The translations under genes and the position numbers were made by a program. A stretch of DNA of 64,000 nt from DASRBN01 sp035294305 (GTDB lineage Bacteria; Chloroflexota; Ktedonobacteria; Ktedonobacterales; Ktedonobacteraceae), in NCBI GenBank assembly GCA_035294305.1, contig DATGLD010000030.1, forward strand, positions 124,001 to 188,000, written 5' to 3'. This document shows positions 42,698 to 52,110 of the stretch, one piece after another. The notes beneath the pieces were generated by a model. The model was not told the DNA's origin. It worked only from the letters and a program-made list of their open reading frames with translations, and did not search any database. Position 1 is the stretch's first letter, and every line of letters begins with the position of its first letter.

Positions 42698-43924
42698 TTA
42701 CAGCCGTCCCAATCTGCGCATCTCGGGCCAGATCAACGCAACCGCCAGCACGACCAGTATCGTCCCTATGCCACCCGCCGCGACTGAGACGACGGGGCCG
42801 AATAACTGGGCGGCCAGGCCGGACTCGAAGCCGCCCAGTTCGTTCGAGGCGCCGACGAACAGCGTGTTGACGGCGGCGACGCGCCCGCGCATGGCGTCGG
42901 GTGTGCGTGTCAACAGCAGGGTGCTGCGAATGACGACGGAGATGTTATCGAGGCCACCCAACAGGAACAGCATGAACATGGAGAGCCAGAAGGAGGTGGA
43001 AATGCCGAAGATGAAAGTTGCGGCTCCAAAACCGGCGACAGCCAGCAAAAGCGTGAGGCCGGCCTTTTTGAAAGGCGGGATATGGGCAAGCGAAAGAGAG
43101 ATGCAAACGGCGCCTATCGAGGGCGCTGCTCGTAACCATCCCAGGCCGGTTGGCCCGACGCGCAGGATGTCTCTGGCATAGATTGGTAGCAGAGTGGTCG
43201 CTCCGCCGAGCAAGACAGCGAAGAGGTCGAGCGTGATGGCAGCGAGTATGACCTGGCTTTTTTTGAGGAATCTGACGCCCTCCAATAACGAGCCGGTAGT
43301 CGTTGTTTTCGCCGGTAGCAGCCCCTGCCTTTTCACAGTGATGGGTAAAAGCAGGATGGCGTAGAGCAGAGCGGCTGTGGCGTTGAGGGCGTAGACGAGA
43401 GCCGCGCCGCCGCTTACCGCGATGACAAAGCCGCCCAGGGCAGGTCCCAGCACGGCTGCCAGTTGCCAGGAACTGCTCGACCACGTGGCGGCACTGGCGA
43501 ACACATCCTCCGGCACGATTTGCGGGATCAGCGTCGAGCTAGCGGGATTGCCAAATGCCACGCCGCAGCCGATTAAAAGCAGGCAGGCGTAGATCAGGAG
43601 CAGCGGGCCATGCGTAAAGGAGAGCATGGTTAGTCCGATAGAGGCCAGGGCCAGCAGCACCTGCGTGACAATGACGATACGCTTGCGATTGAGGAGATCG
43701 GCGAGCTGCCCTGCGGGAAGCGCAAGTAGGATCACAGGAATGATCTGTACCAGCCCGACCCATCCGAGCGCGAGGGCAGAGCCAGTACGCTGGTACAATT
43801 CCCAGCCGATGGCGACGTTGATCATCTGCTCGCCAATGGTAGCGATGAACGTGCCGGTGAATAAGAGGCGAAAAGCGCCGAACCGCAGGGCGCGATAGGG
43901 ATCGTGTTTTGTTTTATGACGCAT
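42698..43924 (-). CDS. MFS transporter (smaller of an overlapping pair)
   Basis: A 408-aa protein with about 12 hydrophobic segments and an MFS cytoplasmic-loop motif (LPAGQLADLLNRKRIV, near residues 74-89, matching GxLaDrxGrk). It resembles the enterobactin-exporter/multidrug branch (MFS_3 type). Its start overlaps the last 11 bases of the upstream MFS gene, with no good ribosome site of its own, so it is translationally coupled to it. Cargo unknown. Confidence 0.88.
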   Translation of the reverse strand: MRHKTKHDPYRALRFGAFRLLFTGTFIATIGEQMINVAIGWELYQRTGSALALGWVGLVQIIPVILLALPAGQLADLLNRKRIVIVTQVLLALASIGLTMLSFTHGPLLLIYACLLLIGCGVAFGNPASSTLIPQIVPEDVFASAATWSSSSWQLAAVLGPALGGFVIAVSGGAALVYALNATAALLYAILLLPITVKRQGLLPAKTTTTGSLLEGVRFLKKSQVILAAITLDLFAVLLGGATTLLPIYARDILRVGPTGLGWLRAAPSIGAVCISLSLAHIPPFKKAGLTLLLAVAGFGAATFIFGISTSFWLSMFMLFLLGGLDNISVVIRSTLLLTRTPDAMRGRVAAVNTLFVGASNELGGFESGLAAQLFGPVVSVAAGGIGTILVVLAVALIWPEMRRLGRL

Positions 43925-45482
43925 GCTGCGACTGATTCACGTGGCCCTGCACGTTGTCCTGGTCAGACTCGGCAGGTGCAGGAAGGGACTCTTCTGCGAT
44001 CGAGCGCAGGCTGATGCGAGCATAGAGGCCGCCGGCGATGGCGAGCAGGCCCATGAAGGTGAAAACGGTGTCGATGGGGCCAAACGTGATGCCGAGCAGG
44101 TTGGCATGAAAGCCCTGCAAGACGGTGCTCACGAAGTAACCGGCCAGCACAACGGAGACGAGGGCGGCAAGGCGACCAATCGGGTTGATGACGGCCATGA
44201 CCCGGCCTACGTACTCGCGGGAGGTGCCGTGCAAGGCCAGAGGTCCGGCGGTGACGATGATGGCAGTGGTGGAGACGCCGAAAAGGAAAGCTGCCGCCAG
44301 CGCGATAGGGAAGTTGCTCACATGCGACATGAGGATGACGAACAGGCCAGATGTGATCAGGGAGACCCAGAGGAGCCAGTCCAGGCCGATGCGCTGGCCA
44401 ATGAATGTAACCAGCAAGGCGCCTACTATGGCTCCAACACCGAAGTCCGCGCCGAATAGCCCGTAATCGCTGGCGGGGGCATGCAAATTCTCGGTAATAA
44501 AGAAGTAGCCGAGAGATTGCAGGGCGCCAAAGCCAAGCCAGGTGAGGACCTCAGCGACCAGGATGGTGCGCAGGATACGGTGGTTGATGACGTAGCCCAG
44601 GCCATCGAGAAATTCGCGGGAGAAGTGGCCGGCTTCACCGGGCGCCAGGCTGTGAGCCGAGGGTGGCGCCTGGATTGCAAAGATGGCGAAGAGGACGATC
44701 ATAAATGAACAAGCATCGAGTACCAGAGCCCAGGCGACGCCGAGGCCGAAGACGAGCGCGGCGGCTACAGGTGGGCCAATAATGATTGAGAGTCCCTGGA
44801 TGGCCTGGCTGGTCTCTAGCGCCTGGTCTTGCTTCTGCTCAGGAACGATATCCTTAATAAGCGCGAACTGCGCAGGGATGAAGAATTGAGCGAAGATGGT
44901 AAGTGCGACTACATCAATGTAGACGGCAACAATGCGCCAGAAGTTCTGAAACTGTTCGCTCCCCACAAAAGGAAAGCGGATATTGAGGGCCGCCAACACG
45001 AGCATAGTGGCGACAATCGCTTGCAGCATGGCCATGATGATCATGGTGCGCCGTTTATCCCAGCGGTCTACGAAGACGCCTGCTATAGGTCCGACGACAA
45101 TTTGCGGCAGGGCCGCGGCCAGGACAACACCGCTAACAGCCAGTGGCGCCCAGGATTGACCAGCCGCGAGATAAGAAGCTATCCAGAGTACAAGCGCAGT
45201 ATCCCAGGCATAGTCACCGATGCTGGAGATGGCCTGCCCCCACCACATCAACGCGAAGTTGCGGTTGATAAATGCGGCCAGGAAGAGGCCCTCCAGACGC
45301 CGTTGCATAGTCTTCACCCTGGGTGTAGGTGGAGGCTCTAGCGGCGGAAGCGGGGACGTATACCGTATGGGCGCGCCAACAGGTCTGTAGGGCAGGCGAC
45401 CATTCATCCAGCGATGTGATTTGTGTGGTCTATTGCGGCCCTTCTCGTGCTGCCTGTTCTGCTCCCTGGGCGGGGTTGCCAT
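43914..45482 (-). CDS. MFS transporter with hydrophilic N-terminal extension
   Basis: From the ATG at 45482 (AAGGAG 11 bases upstream; frame open to 45587) the product is 522 aa. The first 70 residues are a basic, Pro-rich cytoplasmic tail. About 12 membrane segments follow, with loop motif IAGVFVDRWDKRRTMI, again MFS_3-like. It overlaps the next MFS gene by 11 bases. Two dissimilar-length transporters made from one message could act as a heteromeric exporter pair, but there is no direct evidence for that. Confidence 0.87.
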   Translation of the reverse strand: MATPPREQNRQHEKGRNRPHKSHRWMNGRLPYRPVGAPIRYTSPLPPLEPPPTPRVKTMQRRLEGLFLAAFINRNFALMWWGQAISSIGDYAWDTALVLWIASYLAAGQSWAPLAVSGVVLAAALPQIVVGPIAGVFVDRWDKRRTMIIMAMLQAIVATMLVLAALNIRFPFVGSEQFQNFWRIVAVYIDVVALTIFAQFFIPAQFALIKDIVPEQKQDQALETSQAIQGLSIIIGPPVAAALVFGLGVAWALVLDACSFMIVLFAIFAIQAPPSAHSLAPGEAGHFSREFLDGLGYVINHRILRTILVAEVLTWLGFGALQSLGYFFITENLHAPASDYGLFGADFGVGAIVGALLVTFIGQRIGLDWLLWVSLITSGLFVILMSHVSNFPIALAAAFLFGVSTTAIIVTAGPLALHGTSREYVGRVMAVINPIGRLAALVSVVLAGYFVSTVLQGFHANLLGITFGPIDTVFTFMGLLAIAGGLYARISLRSIAEESLPAPAESDQDNVQGHVNQSQHAS

Positions 45483-45848
45483 GCTGGTAGAATCTCCTTC
45501 TATTGAGTTTGCCACATCTTCGAGGCAAGAGGAATCGAAGCATTTACTATGAACTCCATACCGGGGGCAATAATGGCAATTTGCCAATTCATTCGGAAAA
45601 ATGGGATAAACGTTTTCCCTACAATCTACCCTACCAGCATGGAAATCCTCCTACTTCAAGGTGTAGGAGTTAGTTAAAAGAGTATGCCACATTGCTTTCA
45701 TTTTATCACACAAACGGGATCGCTATCATGTGATGATAAAGTGCTGGAGAGCCTGGCGCCAACTATCCCCGATCCAGCGCTCTTTGTAATGCGGCATGAT
45801 TTTCCCGCGCTTGAGTCCAGGAACGCGTGGAATATCTCTCTATCTGGC
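45483..45848. other. Gap upstream of the MFS pair, no gene seen
   Basis: The promoter of the MFS pair should lie here. A frame at 45684-45953 overlaps the thioesterase antisense and has no ribosome site. No repeat or hairpin was noticed. Confidence 0.35.
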
Positions 45849-46277
45849 TCAGCCCATCTTATAGGTCACAAGCCCTTTGGCGACCGTCTTCCCCGATGCG
45901 CCCTTGACCTCGACATCCAGGTAGACCAGGTTGCGCCCACGCCGCAATACTGAGGCAATAGCCTGCAGGTCTTCTCGTTCAGCGGCCGCGAGATAAGCCA
46001 CCGTCAGATTAACGGTGGTGCCACGAAGTTTTGCCGGCACCTCAGCATCCGACCATGCCCCCACCATGGCCGCGGTATCAATGAGCGAGGCAATCGCGCC
46101 ACCGTGTACGACTGTGCCGATAGTCACAAGCGAATCCGCGAACGGGAGGGATACTATAGCCCGGCCCGGCTCAAGCGAGGTGAGTTGCATTCCCAGGTGT
46201 CCCACATATGGTGAGGTAGGGAAAAACTGGCGCATAAAGTCCGCGCCGGAGCGAGGCGATTCCATTGGTGTACTCAT
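45849..46277 (-). CDS. PaaI-family hotdog thioesterase
   Basis: A 142-aa hotdog protein with the PaaI/YdiI motif VVHGGAIASLIDTAAMVGA near residues 57-75, where HGG and the helix Asp form the active site for acyl-CoA hydrolysis. The N-terminal FPTSPYVGHLGMQLTSLEPG and closing GKTVAKGLVTYKMG fit the family length of about 140. AAGGAG lies 9 bases before the ATG. It is divergent from the sialidase-like gene. Confidence 0.88.
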   Translation of the reverse strand: MSTPMESPRSGADFMRQFFPTSPYVGHLGMQLTSLEPGRAIVSLPFADSLVTIGTVVHGGAIASLIDTAAMVGAWSDAEVPAKLRGTTVNLTVAYLAAAEREDLQAIASVLRRGRNLVYLDVEVKGASGKTVAKGLVTYKMG

Positions 46278-46475
46278 ATTCTTCGTCTCCTTTTGTTAAA
46301 AACAATATGTGCTGCTCTCTTCCTTAAAATTATGCAGCAGAAAGAGGTTAAGATACAGCCTGTATTCCCTTGCTGCTGAGCAAGCGTGGTAATATATAGT
46401 AGCAATCCGCGTCTCCTCTTGTCTGGATTGCTGGGGGAAACATGTTTGTAATGTAAAAGAAAGGCAGGGTAACAT

Positions 46476-47909
46476 ATGGCAGCCTTATCTCGCTTTCGAT
46501 GGCCTATTCGCCTGGCAACAATCCTTACGTTGATGGCCGTCATTCCATCGCTCGCGTTCTCGGCCTCTGCGAATGCTTTATCAAGCCCACAACATGAGAG
46601 CCTGGTGCAGATGAGCAGCGACCCGTTCACGAATAGCAACAGCCAGCACGCGACTGAGGTCGAACCCGATGTCTATTCCTATGGGCAGACGGTGGTTGCG
46701 ACCTTCCAGCAGGGGCGTTTTAGTACCGGCGGCGCCTCGGACAATGGTTGGGCTACCTCGCATGATGGGGGCAAGACCTGGATGCATGGCTCGCTGCCTG
46801 ATCTCACCATCTACTCCGGTGGCAAAGCCTACCACCGCGCCAGCGATCCTGTGGTCGTCTACGATGCCAAACACAAGACCTGGATCATCTCCAGCTATAT
46901 CTTCGACGAAATCGCCAACCCCAACGCGGTCGCCGTCAGCCTCTCCAAAGATGATGGATTGACCTGGAGCAAGCCGGTCATCATTGTGCAAAATTCGACC
47001 GGCATATTTTTCGACAAAGATTGGATCACCTGCGATAACACGCCGAGCAGTCCCTACTACGGGCATTGTTACGATCAATGGGACACCTTCATCAATAACA
47101 AAGAATACAACCTTATCCAGGTGAGTACCTCTACGGATGGCGGATTAACCTGGAGCAAACCGGTAACTACCGCCGATAAGGCTAATGGCACGGGCGGCCA
47201 ACCGTTAGTTCAGCCGGATGGTCGAGTCATCATCCCCATTTTAGGGGAAACGCCAAAAATCTACTATGTGGCCTCCTTCATCTCGATCAATGGGGGCAAG
47301 AGCTGGAGCAAGCTGATCAAGGTCTCCTACCAGAAGGTGCTGCCCGAGGAGCCAAGGATGCGCACCAACTATGGTGACCCCACGGCAGCTATCGATAGTT
47401 CTGGCAAAGTTTACCTGATCTGGAACGATTGCCGCTTCGAAAAAGGCTGTACCGCCAATGACCTGGTCATGACCACTTCGACCGATGGCATTTCATGGAC
47501 GCCTGTGGTGCGCATCCCCATTGATCCTATCGGTAGCGGAGTCGATCACTTCAATCCTGCCATAGCGGCGCGAACATTCAATGGTAGCACACACCTGGCC
47601 TTGACCTACTATTACTTCCCGGACACCAACTGCTCCGTCTCCACCTGCAAACTTGATGTTGGCTTTATCTCATCAACCGACGGCGGCAAGACGTGGCAAA
47701 ATAAAGAGCAACTGGCAGGCCCAATGAAGCTTGACTGGTTGGCAAAGACCACGCGCGGCTATTTCGCTGGCGACTATATCGGAACAACAATATTGCCCGA
47801 TGATGATGCCCTTCCCGTGATCGAAGTCGCCACGCCGCCGGGCGGGGGCCTCCTCCACGAGGCCACGTACACAACGCCTGAGGATGCGCTGTCGTTGTCT
47901 GGGATGTAA
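46476..47909 (+). CDS. Secreted sialidase-fold (BNR/Asp-box) protein
   Basis: A 477-aa exported protein with a signal peptide (residues about 1-34, LATILTLMAVIPSLAFSASANA). At least five Asp-box motifs of the S-x-D-x-G-x-T-W type are visible: SHDGGKTW, SKDDGLTW, STDGGLTW, SINGGKSW and STDGGKTW, as in six-bladed sialidase-type propellers. I could not confirm the Arg triad of true neuraminidases, so an exo-sialidase role is only one possibility; plain glycan binding is another. The ribosome site contains AAAGG. Confidence 0.78.
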   Translation: MAALSRFRWPIRLATILTLMAVIPSLAFSASANALSSPQHESLVQMSSDPFTNSNSQHATEVEPDVYSYGQTVVATFQQGRFSTGGASDNGWATSHDGGKTWMHGSLPDLTIYSGGKAYHRASDPVVVYDAKHKTWIISSYIFDEIANPNAVAVSLSKDDGLTWSKPVIIVQNSTGIFFDKDWITCDNTPSSPYYGHCYDQWDTFINNKEYNLIQVSTSTDGGLTWSKPVTTADKANGTGGQPLVQPDGRVIIPILGETPKIYYVASFISINGGKSWSKLIKVSYQKVLPEEPRMRTNYGDPTAAIDSSGKVYLIWNDCRFEKGCTANDLVMTTSTDGISWTPVVRIPIDPIGSGVDHFNPAIAARTFNGSTHLALTYYYFPDTNCSVSTCKLDVGFISSTDGGKTWQNKEQLAGPMKLDWLAKTTRGYFAGDYIGTTILPDDDALPVIEVATPPGGGLLHEATYTTPEDALSLSGM

Positions 47910-48002
47910 TTAGCTTCTCTCCCCGACGCTTTTTTCGATGAGGGCGAGAGAGCGCTGTCCAGGGAAGGGCGCACCCTTGTGGTCGGCCTCCACACACCCA
48001 CT

Positions 48003-48542
48003 TTATTGAAGCATTTTCTGCAACTGGAGAACCGTATTCCAGTTTCTAGCAGTGCCACTGGTTTTCAGCTTTTTCTCTAGCAGAGTGTTGGTCAGTTTTG
48101 AACGCCCCTGGCCGTTGGGATAATAGATATACAGCTCCTGGCCGATTAAATAGTACTCTTCGGGGCCTGTATATGCTTGTCGCAACTCTTCCAGGGCAGC
48201 GCTTCCGGGGGGAGACGAGAGAAACAGCACGACTGTCCATTTCGATTCTTTCTCCGGCTGGCCCTGAAATGGATTGTTCGCTATAATCTCGCTTAGCTCC
48301 GCGGCAGATCGAACTATGACTCTGGCCTGAAAGCCGAATCTCTGGGCGAATCTCTCCTCAATTTGCGCCGGAAGTTGGGCCAGGTCGATATCTTCGCCAC
48401 TGAATACGACGTTTCCGCTCTGAATGTAGGTGGCAACATCACGCAGTCCCAGCGATTCGAGCAGGGCTTTGAGTTCATCCATGCGTACTGGATGGTTGCC
48501 ACCAACGTTGATACCGCGGAAGAGCGATACAAACCTGGCCAT
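48003..48542 (-). CDS. DUF1697 family protein
   Basis: A 179-aa protein with the DUF1697 opening FVSLFRGINVGGNHPVRMDELKALLE, followed by VATYIQSGNVVFSGE and the C-terminal TNTLLEKKLKTSGTARNWNTVLQL. This is a small, widespread family with no assigned reaction. AAGGAG lies about 7 bases before the ATG. It is a stand-alone gene on the minus strand between the sialidase-like and htpG genes. Confidence 0.88.
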   Translation of the reverse strand: MARFVSLFRGINVGGNHPVRMDELKALLESLGLRDVATYIQSGNVVFSGEDIDLAQLPAQIEERFAQRFGFQARVIVRSAAELSEIIANNPFQGQPEKESKWTVVLFLSSPPGSAALEELRQAYTGPEEYYLIGQELYIYYPNGQGRSKLTNTLLEKKLKTSGTARNWNTVLQLQKMLQ

Positions 48543-48677
48543 GTAAGTCTCCTTTATGTAACTTGTGTATAGCGGAGGTATTTAACCTGATATTCGCCCA
48601 AATGATCGAATTGATGTCATCCCTGGAGGGATTTAACCTGCGTATAGAGGAGGGGGACCGCAAGGCTTTTTTGTCGG

Positions 48678-48700
48678 AGGGCGACCTCAAGGGTCGCCCT
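48678..48700. repeat. Palindrome of the gggcgacc family, copy 2
   Basis: agggcgacc (48678-48686) and ggtcgccct (48692-48700) form a 9-bp stem with a 5-base loop in the gap downstream of htpG. It shares its core with 25995-26014 and 63205-63274. There is no T-tract on the htpG side. Confidence 0.6.
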
Positions 48701-48732
48701 TACTATGGCGACGTCCCACCTACCCCTGGAGT

Positions 48733-50610
48733 TTAAAGCTGCCCCAGCAGGTCGTTGAGGCGCTTGACGAAGTTGACGGGGTCATCCAGCTTTTCGCCCA
48801 TGCTGAGAACCGACTGGTCAAAGAGGATGTAGGCCCAGTCGCTAAAGCGCTTCTCATCGCTTTCATCCTTCAATTTGGTAATGATGGGATGGTGCGGATT
48901 GATTTCCAGGATGGGCTTGTCATGTGGCACCGGCTGGCCGGCTGCTTCCAGCATGCGCGCGAGACTTGGATCGATGCCATATTCATCGATGACCAGGCAG
49001 GCGGGCGAGGTGGTGAGGCGATTAGTGGTACGCACGTCTTTGACCTTTTCGCCCAGCACTGTCTTGATGCGCTCGAGCAGGCCCCTGGCTTCGCCGGCGG
49101 ATTGCTTTTCTTCCTCTTGTTCCTGCTCGTTTCCCAGCTTCGACAGATCTATCTCGCCGCGTGAGATAGATTGCAGCTGGACTCCGTTGAACTCAGTGAG
49201 TTCGGGGATGACGAAATGATCAACGGGGTCAGAAAGTAGCAGGACCTCGACACCTTTCTTTTTGAAGATTTCAAGTAGCGGGCTATCTTTCGCCGCGGCA
49301 TAGCTGTCGGCGATGAGATAGTAAATCTTGTCCTGCCCGTCTTTCATGCGAGAGACATATGTTTCGAGCGAAACATCCTGTGTGGCATCGGCAGAGGCGG
49401 TTGAGGTGAAGCGCAGCAGTTTGGCGATAGTTTCACGATTGGCCGCATCTTCCACCAACCCCTCTTTGAGCACGCGGCCAAATTCTTTCCAGAACTGCGC
49501 GTATTTCTCCTTCTCACCGCTTGCCAGGTCGGAGAGCAGGCCCAGGACTTTCTTCGTCGCATTGTTGCGCATCGTATCGATCAGCCGGTTATGCTGCAAC
49601 AATTCGCGCGAGACGTTCAGAGGCAGGTCGCTGGAGTCGATGATGCCGCGCACGAAGCGCAGGTACCTGGGCATCAGTTTCTCGGCATCGTCCATGATGA
49701 AGACGCGGCGCACATAGAGCTTGACACCATGATGAAATTCGCGCGCATAGAGATCAAATGGCGCATGAGCGGGGATATAGAGCAGCAAAATGTACTCTTG
49801 CGTGCCTTCCATGCGACTGTGGATATAGGCCAGGGGATCTTCGAAATCATGCGAGATGTGCTTGTAAAATTCATTATATTCCTGCACGCTGATCTCGACC
49901 CGCGGGCGCGTCCACAGGGCCGAAGCGCGGTTGACCACCTCGTCCTCATTCTGATCTTTCCCCTCGGCCTTCATGACGATGGGGAACATGATATGGTCGG
50001 AGTACTTGCGAATGATCGAGCGCAGGCGATAGCCGCTGAGCAGTTCGTCTTCGTCCTCGCGCAGGTGCAGGATGACATCTGTGCCTCGTGTGGGCTTATC
50101 GACGGTCTCCAGGGTATATTCACCCTGGCCACTGGACTCCCAACGCACGCCCTGACCGGCGCTCAGCCCGGCGCGGCGCGTTATCAATGTGACGTGATCG
50201 GCGACGACAAAAGCGGAGTAGAATCCGACGCCAAACTGCCCGATGAGGTTGGCATCCTTCTGCTGGTCGCCGGTCAACGATTGGAAAAACTGGCGCGTGC
50301 CCGAACGCGCGATGGTACCAATGTTCTCCACCACCTCGTCGCGGTTCATCCCGATGCCATTGTCTGAGACGGTGATAGTACGCGCATCTTTGTCATAGGA
50401 GACACGAATTTTGAAGTCATTGTCGTTTTCATAAAGCTGCGGGTTGGAGAGCGCATCGAAGCGCAGGCGGTCAATGGCGTCCGAGGCGTTGGAGATCAAC
50501 TCGCGCAGGAATATCTCCTTATTGCTATAGAGCGAGTGGGCCAGCAGGTTGAGCAATTGCTGGACTTCGGCCTGAAAGCCAAGTGTTTCCTTGTGGGTAT
50601 CCGTTGTCAT
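48733..50610 (-). CDS. htpG: Molecular chaperone HtpG (Hsp90)
   Basis: A 625-aa Hsp90. The GHKL ATPase domain shows LRELISNASDAIDRLRFDAL, DNGIGMNRDEVVENIGTIARSGT and GQFGVGFYSAFVVAD; the middle domain has GVKLYVRRVFIMD and the conserved RGIIDSSDLPLNVSRE; the C-terminal dimerisation domain is present and length is typical. It folds client proteins under stress using ATP. Two ATGs in tandem follow GGGAGG; the second (50610, spacing 7) is chosen, the first is at 50613. A promoter and a perfect 18-bp palindrome lie upstream. Confidence 0.97.
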   Translation of the reverse strand: MTTDTHKETLGFQAEVQQLLNLLAHSLYSNKEIFLRELISNASDAIDRLRFDALSNPQLYENDNDFKIRVSYDKDARTITVSDNGIGMNRDEVVENIGTIARSGTRQFFQSLTGDQQKDANLIGQFGVGFYSAFVVADHVTLITRRAGLSAGQGVRWESSGQGEYTLETVDKPTRGTDVILHLREDEDELLSGYRLRSIIRKYSDHIMFPIVMKAEGKDQNEDEVVNRASALWTRPRVEISVQEYNEFYKHISHDFEDPLAYIHSRMEGTQEYILLLYIPAHAPFDLYAREFHHGVKLYVRRVFIMDDAEKLMPRYLRFVRGIIDSSDLPLNVSRELLQHNRLIDTMRNNATKKVLGLLSDLASGEKEKYAQFWKEFGRVLKEGLVEDAANRETIAKLLRFTSTASADATQDVSLETYVSRMKDGQDKIYYLIADSYAAAKDSPLLEIFKKKGVEVLLLSDPVDHFVIPELTEFNGVQLQSISRGEIDLSKLGNEQEQEEEKQSAGEARGLLERIKTVLGEKVKDVRTTNRLTTSPACLVIDEYGIDPSLARMLEAAGQPVPHDKPILEINPHHPIITKLKDESDEKRFSDWAYILFDQSVLSMGEKLDDPVNFVKRLNDLLGQL

Positions 50611-50713
50611 CATAACACCTCCCAATTCCAAATGATGCAATTTTTGATTTTCAATGTAAAAATATGACCGGTTCGTGATGTTGGTATGTTTCTGTCCTGC
50701 ACAGGGCAGCAAG

Positions 50714-50775
50714 GTACGAGTTAACTCGTACAGATGAGCGCTGCTTCATAGATGAGGTTGACACGATTCATTATA
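50714..50775 (-). promoter_or_regulatory. htpG promoter with downstream 18-bp palindromic operator candidate
   Basis: On the minus strand TGGTATAAT gives an extended -10 (TATAAT = 50770-50775) with a modest TTTATC 17 bases before it. About 40 bases downstream, within the predicted leader, gtacgagttaactcgtac (50714-50731) is a perfect 18-bp palindrome. It does not match the CIRCE element, so a different repressor or activator is implied. Confidence 0.55.
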
Positions 50776-50816
50776 CCAAAAAATTGAAGAATGATAAAGG
50801 AGTGTAGCGGAATTAT

Positions 50817-50866
50817 AGGGAGATTGACCAGCAGCCATCAACTGACTCGACTGGTTCAATCCCCTG
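50817..50866. repeat. Dispersed hairpin repeat, copy 2, overlapping a stop codon
   Basis: The segment ends actcgactggttcaatcccctg and begins agggagattgaccag, so its ends are near-complementary. It closely resembles 12372-12421. Its right end encodes the last codons (Ser-Gly-Asp) and the TGA of the aminotransferase gene on the minus strand. Confidence 0.6.
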
Positions 50867-52034
50867 AGCGCGGTCGTAACTTTGCCAGGCGGTCTTTCAC
50901 CTGGTCCAGCATCTCGTCGCTTTTACAGAAGGCGAAGCGTACATAGCCCTGGCAGATATGCGCGTGCTCCTGGCTGTAAAATGACTCGGGTGGAATGCAG
51001 GCCACGCCGATTTCCCGCGTGAGATAGCGTGTGAATTCAAGCGGGGTTCCGGCAAATATGCCTGAATAATTGGCCATCACGAAATAGGTTCCTTCTGGAA
51101 CGCAATACTTCAACCCTGCGCTGTCGAGCGCGGACAACATCAACCGGCGCTTTGTTTCGTACATGGCGCGAAACGCAGCAAAATACGAATCGGGAAGGTT
51201 AAGCGCGTAGGCAATCGCTTCCTGTGAGGGATGATGTACTGCAAAGGTGATGAATTGATGGGCGCGCGCTACCCCATCGACCAGCACAGGGGGTCCGGAG
51301 ACCCAGCCAATTTTCCAACCTGTCGCGCTGAACAACTTTCCGGCGCTGCTCACCGTCACCGTACGCTCAAACATACCTGGAATCGTGGCTATAGGGATAT
51401 GTTGCGCGGGCGCGAAGACCAGGTGTTCATAGACTTCATCGGCGATGATTGTAACATCATGCTCAATGCAGAGCTCTGCAATTTGCTGTAATTCCTGGGG
51501 TGTAAAGACACGCCCGCTGGGATTTTGTGGCGTATTCAAGATCAGCGCGCGTGTTTTACCGCTAAAAGCCGCCCGCAATTCATCAACGTCAAACGTCCAT
51601 GTCGGGGGATGCAGTGGTACGCAGACGGGGATAGCATTCGCCATGAGAATGTCCGGTACATATGAATCGTAAAATGGCTCGATGACGATTACCTCATCGC
51701 CCGGGTCGACCAGTCCCAGAATGGCGGCGAAGATGCCCTCAGTTGCCCCTGAAGTAACCACGATACCACGCACGGGGTCGATATCCAGACCGTAGAAGTG
51801 CCCAGCATGATCGGCAATGGCCTGGCGCAGCGATGCGGTGCCGGAGCCTGGCGCGTACTGGTTGTACTGTCCTGCCTGGGCAGCCTGTATCAGGTGTTCA
51901 ACAATATCCGGCGGCGTGTCAAAGTCTGGTTTGCCCTGACCGAGATTCAGCGCGTTATATTGCTGCGCCAGCATATTTATTTCGGTGAAGACAGTGGTTC
52001 CGAATGTGGATACGCGACGAGCAGCATTTGGCAT
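50856..52034 (-). CDS. Class I/II pyridoxal-phosphate aminotransferase
   Basis: A 392-aa fold-I enzyme from the ATG at 52034 (GGGGGAG about 6 bases upstream). Motifs: LNLGQGKPDFDTPP, ASLRQAIADH, VVTSGATEGIFAAI, NTPQNPSGRVF (substrate-side Asn), IIADEVYEHL (Asp that pairs with the PLP nitrogen) and SSAGKLFSATGWKIGW with the PLP lysine. It is closest to the methionine/kynurenine/aspartate aminotransferase branch, but the substrate is not determined. The final three codons come from a dispersed repeat. Confidence 0.9.
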   Translation of the reverse strand: MPNAARRVSTFGTTVFTEINMLAQQYNALNLGQGKPDFDTPPDIVEHLIQAAQAGQYNQYAPGSGTASLRQAIADHAGHFYGLDIDPVRGIVVTSGATEGIFAAILGLVDPGDEVIVIEPFYDSYVPDILMANAIPVCVPLHPPTWTFDVDELRAAFSGKTRALILNTPQNPSGRVFTPQELQQIAELCIEHDVTIIADEVYEHLVFAPAQHIPIATIPGMFERTVTVSSAGKLFSATGWKIGWVSGPPVLVDGVARAHQFITFAVHHPSQEAIAYALNLPDSYFAAFRAMYETKRRLMLSALDSAGLKYCVPEGTYFVMANYSGIFAGTPLEFTRYLTREIGVACIPPESFYSQEHAHICQGYVRFAFCKSDEMLDQVKDRLAKLRPRSGD

Positions 52035-52110
52035 ATATAGCTCCCCCTGGTAAAACAATCTATAGTCTTAGCTGAGTTGTCTTTAGTGTACCACAGGAAG
52101 TCCTGGAATG

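Noticed and set aside
45684..45953. 89-codon frame on the plus strand
   Set aside because: Runs antisense through the thioesterase 3' end and has no ribosome site.
50714..50731. CIRCE (HrcA) element upstream of htpG
   Set aside because: The palindrome gtacgagttaactcgtac does not match TTAGCACTC-N9-GAGTGCTAA.
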